Positions 1-8,531 of a stretch of DNA of 64,000 nt are shown piece by piece. The notes under the pieces were generated by a model that did not search any database, was not told the origin of the DNA, and saw only the letters and a program-made list of their open reading frames with translations. The DNA comes from Pseudoalteromonas sp. T1lg48 (GTDB lineage Bacteria; Pseudomonadota; Gammaproteobacteria; Enterobacterales; Alteromonadaceae), in the NCBI RefSeq assembly GCF_002964785.1, contig NZ_PQCC01000002.1, positions 430,832 to 494,831 on the forward strand. The letters run 5' to 3'. The position numbers and the translations under genes were made by a program. Within the stretch, counting starts at the first letter, position 1. Every line of letters starts with the position of its first letter.

Positions 1-381
1 ATTAAATAGAGTAGGAACGCGCACCACGTCTTCTAGACAAGCATAGGTTTTTTTCTTTGAGCGGCAAATATCGTTTGTCTCAAAGCTTGAGGAGACTACC
101 TTTGCCTCTAATTGCTTTGCGTACTCAGTTAACTTAAGTGCGGCAGAGTCGTGCGCAGGAAACACGTGAGTAATTCCATGTTTTCCTATAAGCGCATTTA
201 AAGAATCAACAAAATCAGCTTCATGTATAAAAGGAATGCCCACAAATACATTTGCGTTTGAAATTTCAGTGTAGCAGTTTACGCTGTTAGCCCCGAAGAC
301 CTCGACACCTTTGACACCATACAATGAACGTACAATTTCATGCGCTATTTCTGTACCACATGGAACAACTAAAACTTTCAT
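1..381 (-). CDS. ATP-grasp (carbamoyl-phosphate-synthase-like) protein, N-terminal part only
   Basis: The window edge cuts this gene; 127 codons are visible. It begins MKVLVVPCGTEIAHEIV and continues with an alternating beta/alpha pattern, including ITHVFPAHDSAALKL. That matches the pre-ATP-grasp domain of carbamoyl-phosphate-synthase-like ATP-grasp proteins found in surface-polysaccharide clusters. The ATP-binding and catalytic parts lie outside the window, so the substrate is unknown. Two consecutive ATG codons at 384 and 381 overlap the TGA of the upstream licD-like gene, so the two are translationally coupled and belong to the same operon. The family call rests only on the N-terminal fold signature. 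Confidence 0.65.
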   Translation of the reverse strand, partial: MKVLVVPCGTEIAHEIVRSLYGVKGVEVFGANSVNCYTEISNANVFVGIPFIHEADFVDSLNALIGKHGITHVFPAHDSAALKLTEYAKQLEAKVVSSSFETNDICRSKKKTYACLEDVVRVPTLFN

Positions 382-1127
382 CATCGCCAATAAACATCCT
401 CATAGTGAACCGCTTGCTGTATTTCTTCTTTAGTCGGGATTTTTTCCCAATCACCATATCTTTTAACCAAAAAATCTTCCGGATTATTTGGGATTTTAAA
501 ATTAAAACCGTCGAAGTTACACGTCTTTAAATCATCAAAAAGTTGCTTCCCATAGTATATTTCCCCGGCATTTGTGTAGTAACTTCCTTGAAAATTCACA
601 GCTCTCAATCTCTCTAAATTACACGCTATACTTTTTATAAATTTAGATTTCAAAACAAAAGAAAGCTTATGAAGGTAAGCGGAAGACTTGGTGAAAAAAG
701 AATGCAAAAGCCTAGCCAACCTGTTCTGTGGTCTAATATAAAAAGGGTATATATCAATACACAACCCCAAGTCATTATTAATCATAGTATGGTTATACAA
801 CTCCCATTCAGTTTCCTTAGCATCAACCTTTGTTTTTTGATCAGAAACCCTCATAACCCAATCATAATAGTTATGATTTTTTTGCGAATAGAAATTGCAA
901 CCAGATAATGAAGTAAATATTTTATTTAACTTATATTGATACCTTGCAGGAATGGCGATATCAAAGTCATCATCCCATGGAATAAAACCTTTGTGTCGAA
1001 CAGCACCAAGCAATGTGCCATAAACAAGAATATATGGAATGTCATTCTCATCCAACAAATCAGTTATTAAAACAGCCATATCCAATAGCTTTTTTCTTGT
1101 CTCTTCTTTTGTTAATTTAATAGCCAC
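381..1127 (-). CDS. LicD family protein (phosphotransferase-type decorating enzyme)
   Basis: This 248-aa protein carries the LicD/nucleotidyltransferase-fold signature near residues 36-60 (YGTLLGAVRHKGFIPWDDD), with paired acidic residues for metal binding. LicD proteins transfer phosphocholine or related phospho-groups onto cell-surface glycans, and many homologues in capsule clusters have unknown donors. The start is GTG at 1127, because an in-frame stop lies three codons upstream. It is the penultimate gene visible in the polysaccharide operon and its stop overlaps the start of the ATP-grasp gene. DNA here is visibly more AT-rich than in the rfb genes. The exact donor and acceptor cannot be told. 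Confidence 0.8.
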   Translation of the reverse strand: MAIKLTKEETRKKLLDMAVLITDLLDENDIPYILVYGTLLGAVRHKGFIPWDDDFDIAIPARYQYKLNKIFTSLSGCNFYSQKNHNYYDWVMRVSDQKTKVDAKETEWELYNHTMINNDLGLCIDIYPFYIRPQNRLARLLHSFFTKSSAYLHKLSFVLKSKFIKSIACNLERLRAVNFQGSYYTNAGEIYYGKQLFDDLKTCNFDGFNFKIPNNPEDFLVKRYGDWEKIPTKEEIQQAVHYEDVYWR

Positions 1128-1143
1128 TCTTAATCACCGTAAT

Positions 1144-1341
1144 TTACTTTCTTTTGTACCTATCTTATTCTTGATAAATATCTTTAAATCCCATCTAAAT
1201 CAAATTTTTCAAGTCATAAAAAAGAGATTCACTCTCAGCTTCGAAGATAGACTCCATTTTAGGTGAATAGACTACTTCAAAAATTTTTTCAAATCATCCT
1301 TCTCAATCACCAGCAATAGCGAAAAAATCTATATTATGCTT
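1144..1341 (-). other. non-coding gap with a possible decayed coding remnant
   Basis: The 227 bases between the aminotransferase and licD-like genes contain no intact gene. On the minus strand one frame from 1341 to 1144 reads like protein (it includes FEKIFEVVYSPKMESIF) but has four internal stops. In such AT-rich DNA this may be chance. It could also be the remains of a gene lost between the aminotransferase and licD. Confidence 0.2.
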
Positions 1342-1354
1342 GTTAAACGTATCC

Positions 1355-2467
1355 CTACATACTTCCATAACCACACGCTAATTTTACAACCTCAACAACT
1401 TTCTCTACTTCCTCTTTAGCTAAACAGGTGTGAATAGGTAAACAAATAACGCTGTCAGAAATCTGTTTAGCAGAATTGAAGATTTCATTGTTGTTTTTAT
1501 AAGCATCAAAATCAGTGATTAATGGGTAAAAGTATTTCCTTGCCAAAATATTATTACCTTTTAAATATTCAAAAAGCTCATCACGAGAACAACCAAACTC
1601 AGATTCATCTACTAATATTGGAAAATACGAATAATTTGGCTGTACATTATCAGCTGGTGTGAACAATTTAAGGCCTTTCACCGACCCCAAATGTTTGTGA
1701 TAATAGTCAGATACTTCTTTGCGTTTCAAAATGGCTTGATCGATATGGTTCAAGGTAACAAGACCAAACGCTGCCTGTACCTCATTTAACTTGGCATTCA
1801 TACCGCATTGAGAAATAGCTGTTTCAGATTCGAATCCAAAGTTTTTCAATTGATCGAGCTTTTCTTTCATCTCTAAGCTATGACAAACAACAGCACCGCC
1901 TTCGATGGTTGAGTAGGTTTTCGTTGCGTGAAAGCTCAATATTGCCACATCACCATAATTTAAAATGGAAATATTATTTTCTTTAACCCCGAAGGCATGT
2001 GCCGCATCATAAACAATTTTTAAGTCATGCTTATCGGCAATTTTTTCAAGCGCCTGATGATCGCATGGATTACCATAAACATGGACAGGTAAGATAGCAC
2101 TGGTTTTATCAGTAATGGCCTGTTCTACTTTTTCAGGATCAAGGTTAAAAGTTTTAGGATCAACATCGACAAAAACAGGTGTTAGTTTATTCCAGATAAG
2201 CGCATGGCTGGTTGCAATAAAAGTATAGGGTGTGGTTATTACCTCACCTTCTAAATCCAAAGCTTGTAGGGCCGTGATCAATGCCAAGGTGCCATTAGAG
2301 AACAAGCTAATATATGGCACATCCAAATAGTCACACAGGGCTTGCTCTAACTTTTGATGATACTGACCACTGTTAGTTAACCATTTGCTGTCCCAAATAT
2401 CTTTCAGTAAGGGGGTCAGCTCTTCCAAAGGAGGTAAGAGCGGTGATGTTACGGTAATTTTATTCAT
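1355..2467 (-). CDS. vioA: DegT/DnrJ/EryC1 PLP-dependent sugar aminotransferase, VioA-like
   Basis: This 370-aa fold-type I aminotransferase has the family signatures ITTPYTFIATSHAL near residue 76, a PLP-contacting YDAAHAFGV near residue 150, and the Schiff-base lysine in LSFHATKTYST near residue 183. The N-terminal part resembles, from memory, the dTDP-4-amino-4,6-dideoxyglucose (viosamine) transaminase VioA. That fits the rfbA and rfbB genes just upstream, which supply dTDP-4-keto-6-deoxyglucose. Transfer to C3 instead of C4 (FdtB-type) cannot be excluded. No sugar N-acyltransferase is visible in the window. The gene starts six bases after the flippase gene ends. Confidence 0.8.
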   Translation of the reverse strand: MNKITVTSPLLPPLEELTPLLKDIWDSKWLTNSGQYHQKLEQALCDYLDVPYISLFSNGTLALITALQALDLEGEVITTPYTFIATSHALIWNKLTPVFVDVDPKTFNLDPEKVEQAITDKTSAILPVHVYGNPCDHQALEKIADKHDLKIVYDAAHAFGVKENNISILNYGDVAILSFHATKTYSTIEGGAVVCHSLEMKEKLDQLKNFGFESETAISQCGMNAKLNEVQAAFGLVTLNHIDQAILKRKEVSDYYHKHLGSVKGLKLFTPADNVQPNYSYFPILVDESEFGCSRDELFEYLKGNNILARKYFYPLITDFDAYKNNNEIFNSAKQISDSVICLPIHTCLAKEEVEKVVEVVKLACGYGSM

Positions 2468-2473
2468 AACTTG

Positions 2474-3910
2474 TTATGCCTTGATCGGCTTAAGAAGCCG
2501 GGTAAACTGTTTTATAAGATCTCGCTCAAACAATACGAGCATAAAGAAATACAATGAAATAGCGACAATAATAGTACCCAGCAACTGCTGTGAATAACTT
2601 TGTGTTATTTTGTTTATAGACCAATAAGCAAGAGCATTTGAAAGTAATGCAAAGCACCATATAGGAAAGATGTTTATCAATTGTTTTATTGGCGATAGAG
2701 TCGTTAATTTTCCGGTGTAGTATGTATTAATTAACAATGCGATATAGGACTGAACAACTATACCTATACAGATAGCTTTAACACCCAAGGGAACCGCGAT
2801 AATCAACATCACTGTAGTGACACTTTTTTTAATGATTTCAAGCTTCAAGAATAAATCAGAGCGCCCTTTCACCTGCAAAATATTTAAATTAATTGCATGA
2901 ATAGGCATTAGCATAAAGCCAGTACAAAGCAGCATAACAAATGGAATAGAGTCTACCCATTGCTCTCCTAACACTAGATGAATAAAGGGAGTTGCAATAG
3001 CTCCTATCCCCACAATAAGCGGGAAAATAACAAGCGCGGCTAAACGTAGTGTCAGTAAATAGGCTTGATCCAATCGCTTAGTATCGTGTTGAATATGACT
3101 TAACAGTGGGTAAGTAACACGCTGAATAACAGTTGTGAGCGTTGCTGCTGGGACCATAGTGATTTGATTCGCTTGAGTAAAATAACCTACATCTTTTGCA
3201 CTAAAAACCTTACCAATAATCAGCTGGTAAATATTTTTATAAAGGCTATCAATTACCCCCGAAAGTAAAAGCTTAGAACCAAAACCAAACATATAATTAA
3301 ACGATTTTTTTGAAAAACTTTCATTTGGCCACCAGGGATGTAAAAACATCAAAAAAAGGCTATTACAAGCGCTCATAATCAGCATTTGCGCAATCAAAGC
3401 CCATACACCAAAACCATTATATGCCATGGTAATAGCCGCTGAACTACTTAAAAGCACACTTAGCAGAGATGCTTTCGCCTGTGTTTTGAAGTCCATTTTT
3501 ATGGTTAATTTCGCACGCTGCACAACCGAAAAAGCACCAAAAACAACATTTAAGCCTAATACGCGTAGTAACCCAGTCAGTTCCTCAAGCTGATAAAAAC
3601 CTGCAATTAAAGGGGCTGTTAGATACAAAAAAACGTAACAAGTAACAGCAACCAATACATTAAAATAAAATGCAGTGGCAAAGTCAGCTTCTGTGCAATC
3701 AACTTTGCGAATCAATGCCGCACTAAAGCCGGCATCAACAAAAACTTGTGAGAGGGCAATAAAAACAGCAAGCATGCCCACTAAACCAAAAGCTTTTGGC
3801 CCTATCATATTGGCTAAGGCCAACATCACAATCAGTTGCATGGCTTGAGTGGTTAAACGTTCTATAGCACTCCATTTTAAGCCACTTGTCGCTTTAGCCT
3901 TTAAGTCCAT
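2474..3910 (-). CDS. polysaccharide flippase, Wzx/WzxC type (MOP superfamily)
   Basis: This 478-aa polytopic membrane protein has about 12-14 hydrophobic segments across its length. The opening MDLKAKATSGLKWSAIERLT is typical of WzxC-like lipopolysaccharide/exopolysaccharide flippases. In Wzy-dependent pathways such proteins move undecaprenyl-linked repeat units across the inner membrane. It abuts rfbA (TAA directly followed by ATG), so it is co-transcribed. The presence of Wzz in the same operon supports a Wzx/Wzy pathway, but the polymerase Wzy is not in view and may lie beyond the left edge. Confidence 0.85.
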   Translation of the reverse strand: MDLKAKATSGLKWSAIERLTTQAMQLIVMLALANMIGPKAFGLVGMLAVFIALSQVFVDAGFSAALIRKVDCTEADFATAFYFNVLVAVTCYVFLYLTAPLIAGFYQLEELTGLLRVLGLNVVFGAFSVVQRAKLTIKMDFKTQAKASLLSVLLSSSAAITMAYNGFGVWALIAQMLIMSACNSLFLMFLHPWWPNESFSKKSFNYMFGFGSKLLLSGVIDSLYKNIYQLIIGKVFSAKDVGYFTQANQITMVPAATLTTVIQRVTYPLLSHIQHDTKRLDQAYLLTLRLAALVIFPLIVGIGAIATPFIHLVLGEQWVDSIPFVMLLCTGFMLMPIHAINLNILQVKGRSDLFLKLEIIKKSVTTVMLIIAVPLGVKAICIGIVVQSYIALLINTYYTGKLTTLSPIKQLINIFPIWCFALLSNALAYWSINKITQSYSQQLLGTIIVAISLYFFMLVLFERDLIKQFTRLLKPIKA

Positions 3911-4783
3911 TTACTTTAATAGTCCAGCCAAATACTCGCCGTAATTATTCTTACGTAATAGCTGGGCTTGCCCTTGTAGCTGCTCAGCAGTCAACCAGCC
4001 GTTATGAAAGGCTATTTCTTCTAAGCAAGCAATTTTAAAGCCTTGGCGCTTTTCTACCGTTTCTACAAACTGTGCGGCTTCCAATAAACTTTCATGCGTG
4101 CCTGTATCTAGCCAGGCAAAACCACGTCCTAGCATTTCAACGTTTAACTTGTCTTGTTGTAAATACATTTCGTTTAAGCAGGTAATTTCCAACTCACCAC
4201 GGTCTGATGGTTTAACCTGTTTTGCCATTTCAATAACCGAATTATCATAGAAATAAAGACCTGTTACCGCGTAATTCGATTTGGGTTGTGCAGGTTTTTC
4301 TTCGATAGAAATAGCTTTTAGTTGACTGTTAAACTCCACGACACCAAAACGTTCAGGGTCTTTCACTTGGTAGCCAAAAACAGTAGCTCCTTGACCTTGC
4401 TTGGCTTGTTCAACAGCATGTTTTAGTTTGGGTGAAAAACCCTGGCCATAGAAGATGTTATCGCCTAACACCAAACAGACATCGTCTTTACCAATAAAGT
4501 CTTCACCAATAATAAAGGCTTGAGCTAAACCATCTGGGCTTGGTTGAATTGCATATTCAAGTTCAACCCCGAATTGAGAGCCATCTCCTAGTAAGCGTCT
4601 AAAAGAGTCGCTATCTTCTGGAGTAGTTATAATTAATATTTCTCTAATCCCCGCAAGCATCAATACTGATAGCGGGTAATAAATCATTGGCTTATCGTAT
4701 ATGGGTAACAGCTGCTTCGATACACCCATGGTGATTGGGTACAATCTCGTTCCTGAACCGCCTGCTAAAATTATTCCTTTCAT
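3911..4783 (-). CDS. rfbA: glucose-1-phosphate thymidylyltransferase
   Basis: This 290-aa enzyme makes dTDP-glucose from dTTP and glucose-1-phosphate, the entry to dTDP-6-deoxysugars. The nucleotide-binding motif [13 protein letters not shown] is at residues 6-18, followed by [18 protein letters not shown], both hallmarks of RmlA/RfbA. The length matches the family. It sits 18 bases after rfbB, and the pair feeds the aminotransferase downstream. No rmlC or rmlD is present in the window, so rhamnose is not the obvious product here. Confidence 0.95.
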   Translation of the reverse strand: MKGIILAGGSGTRLYPITMGVSKQLLPIYDKPMIYYPLSVLMLAGIREILIITTPEDSDSFRRLLGDGSQFGVELEYAIQPSPDGLAQAFIIGEDFIGKDDVCLVLGDNIFYGQGFSPKLKHAVEQAKQGQGATVFGYQVKDPERFGVVEFNSQLKAISIEEKPAQPKSNYAVTGLYFYDNSVIEMAKQVKPSDRGELEITCLNEMYLQQDKLNVEMLGRGFAWLDTGTHESLLEAAQFVETVEKRQGFKIACLEEIAFHNGWLTAEQLQGQAQLLRKNNYGEYLAGLLK

Positions 4784-4801
4784 TACTACCTCTATACTTC
4801 C

Positions 4802-5860
4802 TTACGCACCAATACGCTCTAGGCGATATGAACCATCCAGCACTCGTTGCCACCAGTTTGGGTTATCTAAATACCAAGTTACTGTTTTACGAATGCCAGA
4901 TTCAAATGTTTCTTCCGGTTTCCAGCCCAGCTCTTTTTCTATTTTGCTCGCATCAATGGCATAACGAACATCATGCCCTGGACGATCAGTAACATAAGTA
5001 ATTAAGTCTTCGTAATTAGTTACACCTATTGGCTTATTTGGAACTAGCTCTTCCAATAACCTACAGATCGTTTTCACCACATCTATATTGGCTTTTTCGT
5101 TATGCCCGCCAATATTATATGTTTCACCAATTTCACCTTGTGTGACAACGGTATATAAAGCCTTTGCATGATCTTTAACGTAGAGCCAATCTCTAATTTG
5201 CAAGCCATTGCCATACACAGGTAAAGGCTTCCCTTCTAATGCATTTAAAATCATGTGAGGGATTAGCTTTTCAGGAAAATGGTATGGACCATAATTGTTT
5301 GAACAATTGGTTATTATTGTGGGTAGCCCAAAGGTTCTGAGCCATGCACGTACTAGGTGATCACTTGATGCTTTACTTGCAGAATAAGGGGAGCTTGGCG
5401 CATAAGGCGTGGTTTCTGTAAATAAATCATTAGTACCTTCTAGGTCACCATATACTTCATCTGTAGAAATATGATGAAAACGAAACGCCGCTTTTTTATC
5501 CGCACTTAAGGTATCCCAATAATTTTTCGCTGCTTCAAGCAATGTAAATGTGCCAATAATATTGGTTTGTATAAAGTCGCTTGGACCATCAATAGAGCGG
5601 TCAACATGAGACTCAGCGGCAAGATGCATCACAGCATCAGGTTGATGTGATTTAAAAACCCGATTTACCTCAGTAGCATTACATATATCCACTTGTTCAA
5701 ACGCATAACGCGAGCTTGATGATACAGCTAGTACAGATTCTAAATTACCGGCATATGTCAGTTTATCAAGGTTAACGACTTCATCATTAGTACTTTCAAT
5801 AATATGACGAACGACTGCAGAACCGATAAAGCCTGCCCCACCTGTTACTAAAATTTTCAT
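4802..5860 (-). CDS. rfbB: dTDP-glucose 4,6-dehydratase
   Basis: This 352-aa extended short-chain dehydrogenase converts dTDP-glucose to dTDP-4-keto-6-deoxyglucose. It opens with the Rossmann motif [20 protein letters not shown], has [11 protein letters not shown] near residue 80, the DE pair in [11 protein letters not shown] near residue 133, and the catalytic YSASKAS (YxxxK) near residue 159. It lies two bases after the GT2 gene and upstream of rfbA. In this operon its product is the likely substrate of the VioA-like aminotransferase. Confidence 0.95.
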   Translation of the reverse strand: MKILVTGGAGFIGSAVVRHIIESTNDEVVNLDKLTYAGNLESVLAVSSSSRYAFEQVDICNATEVNRVFKSHQPDAVMHLAAESHVDRSIDGPSDFIQTNIIGTFTLLEAAKNYWDTLSADKKAAFRFHHISTDEVYGDLEGTNDLFTETTPYAPSSPYSASKASSDHLVRAWLRTFGLPTIITNCSNNYGPYHFPEKLIPHMILNALEGKPLPVYGNGLQIRDWLYVKDHAKALYTVVTQGEIGETYNIGGHNEKANIDVVKTICRLLEELVPNKPIGVTNYEDLITYVTDRPGHDVRYAIDASKIEKELGWKPEETFESGIRKTVTWYLDNPNWWQRVLDGSYRLERIGA

Positions 5861-5862
5861 AG

Positions 5863-6597
5863 TTACCTAAGATACTTAATTAATCCATGGGTTGCATAAC
5901 TAAACAGCAATGACAAAGAGGTCAGATAGCCTAGCTTTAAATGCTCGCGATAAAAGAGCCATTGATGTTTAATAATTTTGGCTTTGTTTTGAGTCATACC
6001 TGTGTCAGTTGAGTAATAAGCCAACACCTCAGGCAACCCACGAGCAACGACACCTGTCTTTAGAATAGCAAGCCATAAGGCATAATCTTGCCGTTTTCGA
6101 ATTGTAGGCATATAGCACTTGCCTAACTGTTGACTATCGTACATTGCGGTTAAACAACCGATATAATTAGTTTGTAATAATTGCTTATAAGAAGCACTTG
6201 AAGGTGGAGAAAAAACCCCCTTCATCCCCTTTTCGTTAAACTTTTGATAAGCATGATATGTCAAAGCATATCCATTATTTAGCATAAAGTTCACTTGTGT
6301 TAATAGCTTATCTTTGTGCCAATAATCATCTGTATCTAAAAAGGCTATAAATCTACCTGTCGCTTCAGATATTGCTTTATTGCGGCTAACTCCCGCTCCA
6401 GAGTTTTCCACGTTGGAAAAGACGCGAATTCGTTTATCACCATGGCTCTGAGCTAATTCCATGGAATCATCAGTTGAGCAGTCATCAACAATCAACAACT
6501 CCCATTCGGAGTAAGTTTGATTTAATACGCTGTCTATAGCACGGTTAAGGGAACGACTCGCATTATAGCAAGGCATTACAATAGAAACTTTTTCCAT
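5863..6597 (-). CDS. family 2 glycosyltransferase
   Basis: This 244-aa GT-A fold glycosyltransferase starts with [14 protein letters not shown]. It has VDDCSTDDS near residue 37 and the metal-binding FLDTDDYWH (DxD region) near residue 90. It has no strong membrane anchor and is expected to act at the cytoplasmic face, adding a sugar to the lipid-linked repeat unit. Its start overlaps the stop of the sugar-transferase gene by one base (TAATG). Donor and linkage cannot be deduced. It is the only clear conventional glycosyltransferase in the visible part of the cluster, so others probably lie past the left edge. Confidence 0.9.
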   Translation of the reverse strand: MEKVSIVMPCYNASRSLNRAIDSVLNQTYSEWELLIVDDCSTDDSMELAQSHGDKRIRVFSNVENSGAGVSRNKAISEATGRFIAFLDTDDYWHKDKLLTQVNFMLNNGYALTYHAYQKFNEKGMKGVFSPPSSASYKQLLQTNYIGCLTAMYDSQQLGKCYMPTIRKRQDYALWLAILKTGVVARGLPEVLAYYSTDTGMTQNKAKIIKHQWLFYREHLKLGYLTSLSLLFSYATHGLIKYLR

Positions 6598-7574
6598 TAC
6601 CTTCCCATACCAAATAAAACTACCTTGATTGTTTTTAAGAATATTTTTAAATCAAGTAAGCTACTGTGATGCTTAATATAGTAAATATCAAATTTATGTT
6701 TCCAAACGGCATCTTCTAACGATGCTCCGTATTGATACGAAACTTGTGCCAACCCTGTCACACCTGGTTTTACTGCATGGCGAAAACGGTAATATGGAAT
6801 TTCCTTTTCCAGGTTTTCAATAAAAACCTCCCGCTCTGGCCGTGGACCCACCATCGACATTTCGCCTTTTAATACATTAAAGAGCTGCGGTAATTCGTCG
6901 ATACGAGTTTTGCGGATAAACTTCCCCACACGGGTTACCCGCGTGTCATTTTTTACCGCCCACTGCGCACCATCTTTTTCCGCATCCGTGCTCATTGAAC
7001 GGAATTTTATAACCTTAAACTCTTTATTGAACTGCCCTGTTCTCTTTTGCATGTAAAAGATTGGGCCCTTAGATTCCAGCTTAATAGCTATAACCGTGAG
7101 TAGAAAAACTGGAAAGGTTAGAACGAGTAATAGTAAAGCTGAACCAACGTCAACCACTCGTTTGGCTACCTGAGTTCTTTTTTTAGATAGAATAGAAAAT
7201 GCTTTTTGGTGTAAAAAGTAACTTGTTCTCAAAAAAGACACTTCTGTATAACCTAAACGGCTATCCAAATAGCTAACTAAAGGCTCAACCCAAGCACCAA
7301 ACTCGGTTGCTTGTATTAGAAATTTTTTCGCTGGCAACTCCAGCTCACTTGCCTCATAGTGACAAATTACTTTATCTGAGTAATCTGTAACCGAATAATC
7401 ATTAAAGATTAATGTGAAGTCATAATTACCAATACAATCTCTAATTTTTTCTATGTAGTCTTCAGGGCAATAAATATATATTTTCTGTACGGACTTAGCC
7501 TGTCTAGTTGACATAAAAGCCGTCACTGGTTCGCACTCAGAATTTACAATTCGATTTTCAAAATTGCCGGACAT
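6597..7574 (-). CDS. polyprenyl-phosphate sugar-1-phosphate transferase (initiating enzyme)
   Basis: This 325-aa bacterial sugar transferase loads the first sugar-phosphate onto undecaprenyl phosphate. About 140 N-terminal residues precede one hydrophobic segment (VVDVGSALLLLVLTFPVFLL). Then come the family motifs KFRSM, the basic RKTRIDELPQLFNVLKGEMS and VGPRPERE, and a C-terminal block typical of exopolysaccharide initiators. The N-terminal half lacks the several membrane spans of classical WbaP/WcaJ, so it looks like a monotopic form with a cytosolic extension. Its position after wzz and before the GT2 gene fits initiation of the repeat unit. Confidence 0.85.
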   Translation of the reverse strand: MSGNFENRIVNSECEPVTAFMSTRQAKSVQKIYIYCPEDYIEKIRDCIGNYDFTLIFNDYSVTDYSDKVICHYEASELELPAKKFLIQATEFGAWVEPLVSYLDSRLGYTEVSFLRTSYFLHQKAFSILSKKRTQVAKRVVDVGSALLLLVLTFPVFLLTVIAIKLESKGPIFYMQKRTGQFNKEFKVIKFRSMSTDAEKDGAQWAVKNDTRVTRVGKFIRKTRIDELPQLFNVLKGEMSMVGPRPEREVFIENLEKEIPYYRFRHAVKPGVTGLAQVSYQYGASLEDAVWKHKFDIYYIKHHSSLLDLKIFLKTIKVVLFGMGR

Positions 7575-7577
7575 GAC

Positions 7578-8519
7578 TTAATCCTTCACTAAGAAACGAG
7601 TAATTACAAATAGAGTAGAAAGAAATAAGCCCAACATTACTCCAAGAATGCAAATAAGCGCTCTTTTAGGCTCAGACTTTAGCTCGGCTACTACCGCAGG
7701 GTCTATTGTTTTTAAAGCATATTCAGCTCGAACACTGGCTAACATTTTTGTTTGCTGCTGTTGTTCGATTAGTTGATAAAATACCTTCTGCATATCAGCT
7801 ACCGAGGTTTCTTGCAGGGCTCTAGTTAAGTACTCAATGCTATTCTCAGCATCTGCAATGTCATTGGCTCGCATTGTATTGTTGAGCTGCTCAATTAGCT
7901 TGTCTGTAAGCTCTTTGGCTACTACTGGGGAGTAATGTCTAACAGATACTTTCACTAACCCTGTTTCTTTGTCTTGTGAAACATTTAAGAGCTGTTTAGT
8001 GAACTTATCATGCACTTCCAACTGACTGGGTTCTGGCTGCTTGGGCTCTTTAACCTCTCGTAACCACTTATTTGTATCAGGATTATAGATTTCTCGATTG
8101 TAAAGCACTTGGTGGTTGTCGCGATCCCAGCCATTTGCCGCCATAATCACAGGCTTCAAATTATGCTCTTGAACAAACTCACCGATAAAAGAGCGGCTTT
8201 TTAACAACTCCAACGCAATAGTGGTCTTATCTGCGCTGCCGCTTCCAAGATTTACACCCGCGAGTGACGCTAAACCTCCAAACTGGCCTGCGAGTGCTGA
8301 GAGACCACCGCTTTTACTATCTTCAGCAGGGGCTAATAGCGCCTCACTTTTATAAATATTTGGCAGATTTAATGCGTATACTACTGAGATGATCGCTGCG
8401 ACAACCGTTGTGCCTATGATAATCCACTTTCCTTGCCACAAGGCTAGAAACAGATCTTTTAGATCGATTTCATCATCTGCAATAGTAGTATGTTGTATAT
8501 GGGTAACTTGATTATTCAT
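7578..8519 (-). CDS. Wzz-type polysaccharide chain-length determinant
   Basis: This 313-aa inner-membrane protein has a cytoplasmic N-terminus, a first membrane span near residues 33-52, a large periplasmic domain and a second span near residues 285-307. That is the layout of Wzz polysaccharide co-polymerases. The motif DLKDLFLALWQGKWIIIGTT before the first span and the NIYKSEALLAP segment after it are typical. There is no C-terminal kinase domain, so it is not a Wzc. It follows the SLBB export gene by 12 bases; the pair resembles the otnA-otnB arrangement known from Vibrio capsule loci. Confidence 0.88.
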   Translation of the reverse strand: MNNQVTHIQHTTIADDEIDLKDLFLALWQGKWIIIGTTVVAAIISVVYALNLPNIYKSEALLAPAEDSKSGGLSALAGQFGGLASLAGVNLGSGSADKTTIALELLKSRSFIGEFVQEHNLKPVIMAANGWDRDNHQVLYNREIYNPDTNKWLREVKEPKQPEPSQLEVHDKFTKQLLNVSQDKETGLVKVSVRHYSPVVAKELTDKLIEQLNNTMRANDIADAENSIEYLTRALQETSVADMQKVFYQLIEQQQQTKMLASVRAEYALKTIDPAVVAELKSEPKRALICILGVMLGLFLSTLFVITRFLVKD

Positions 8520-8531
8520 GAATGCTATTCC

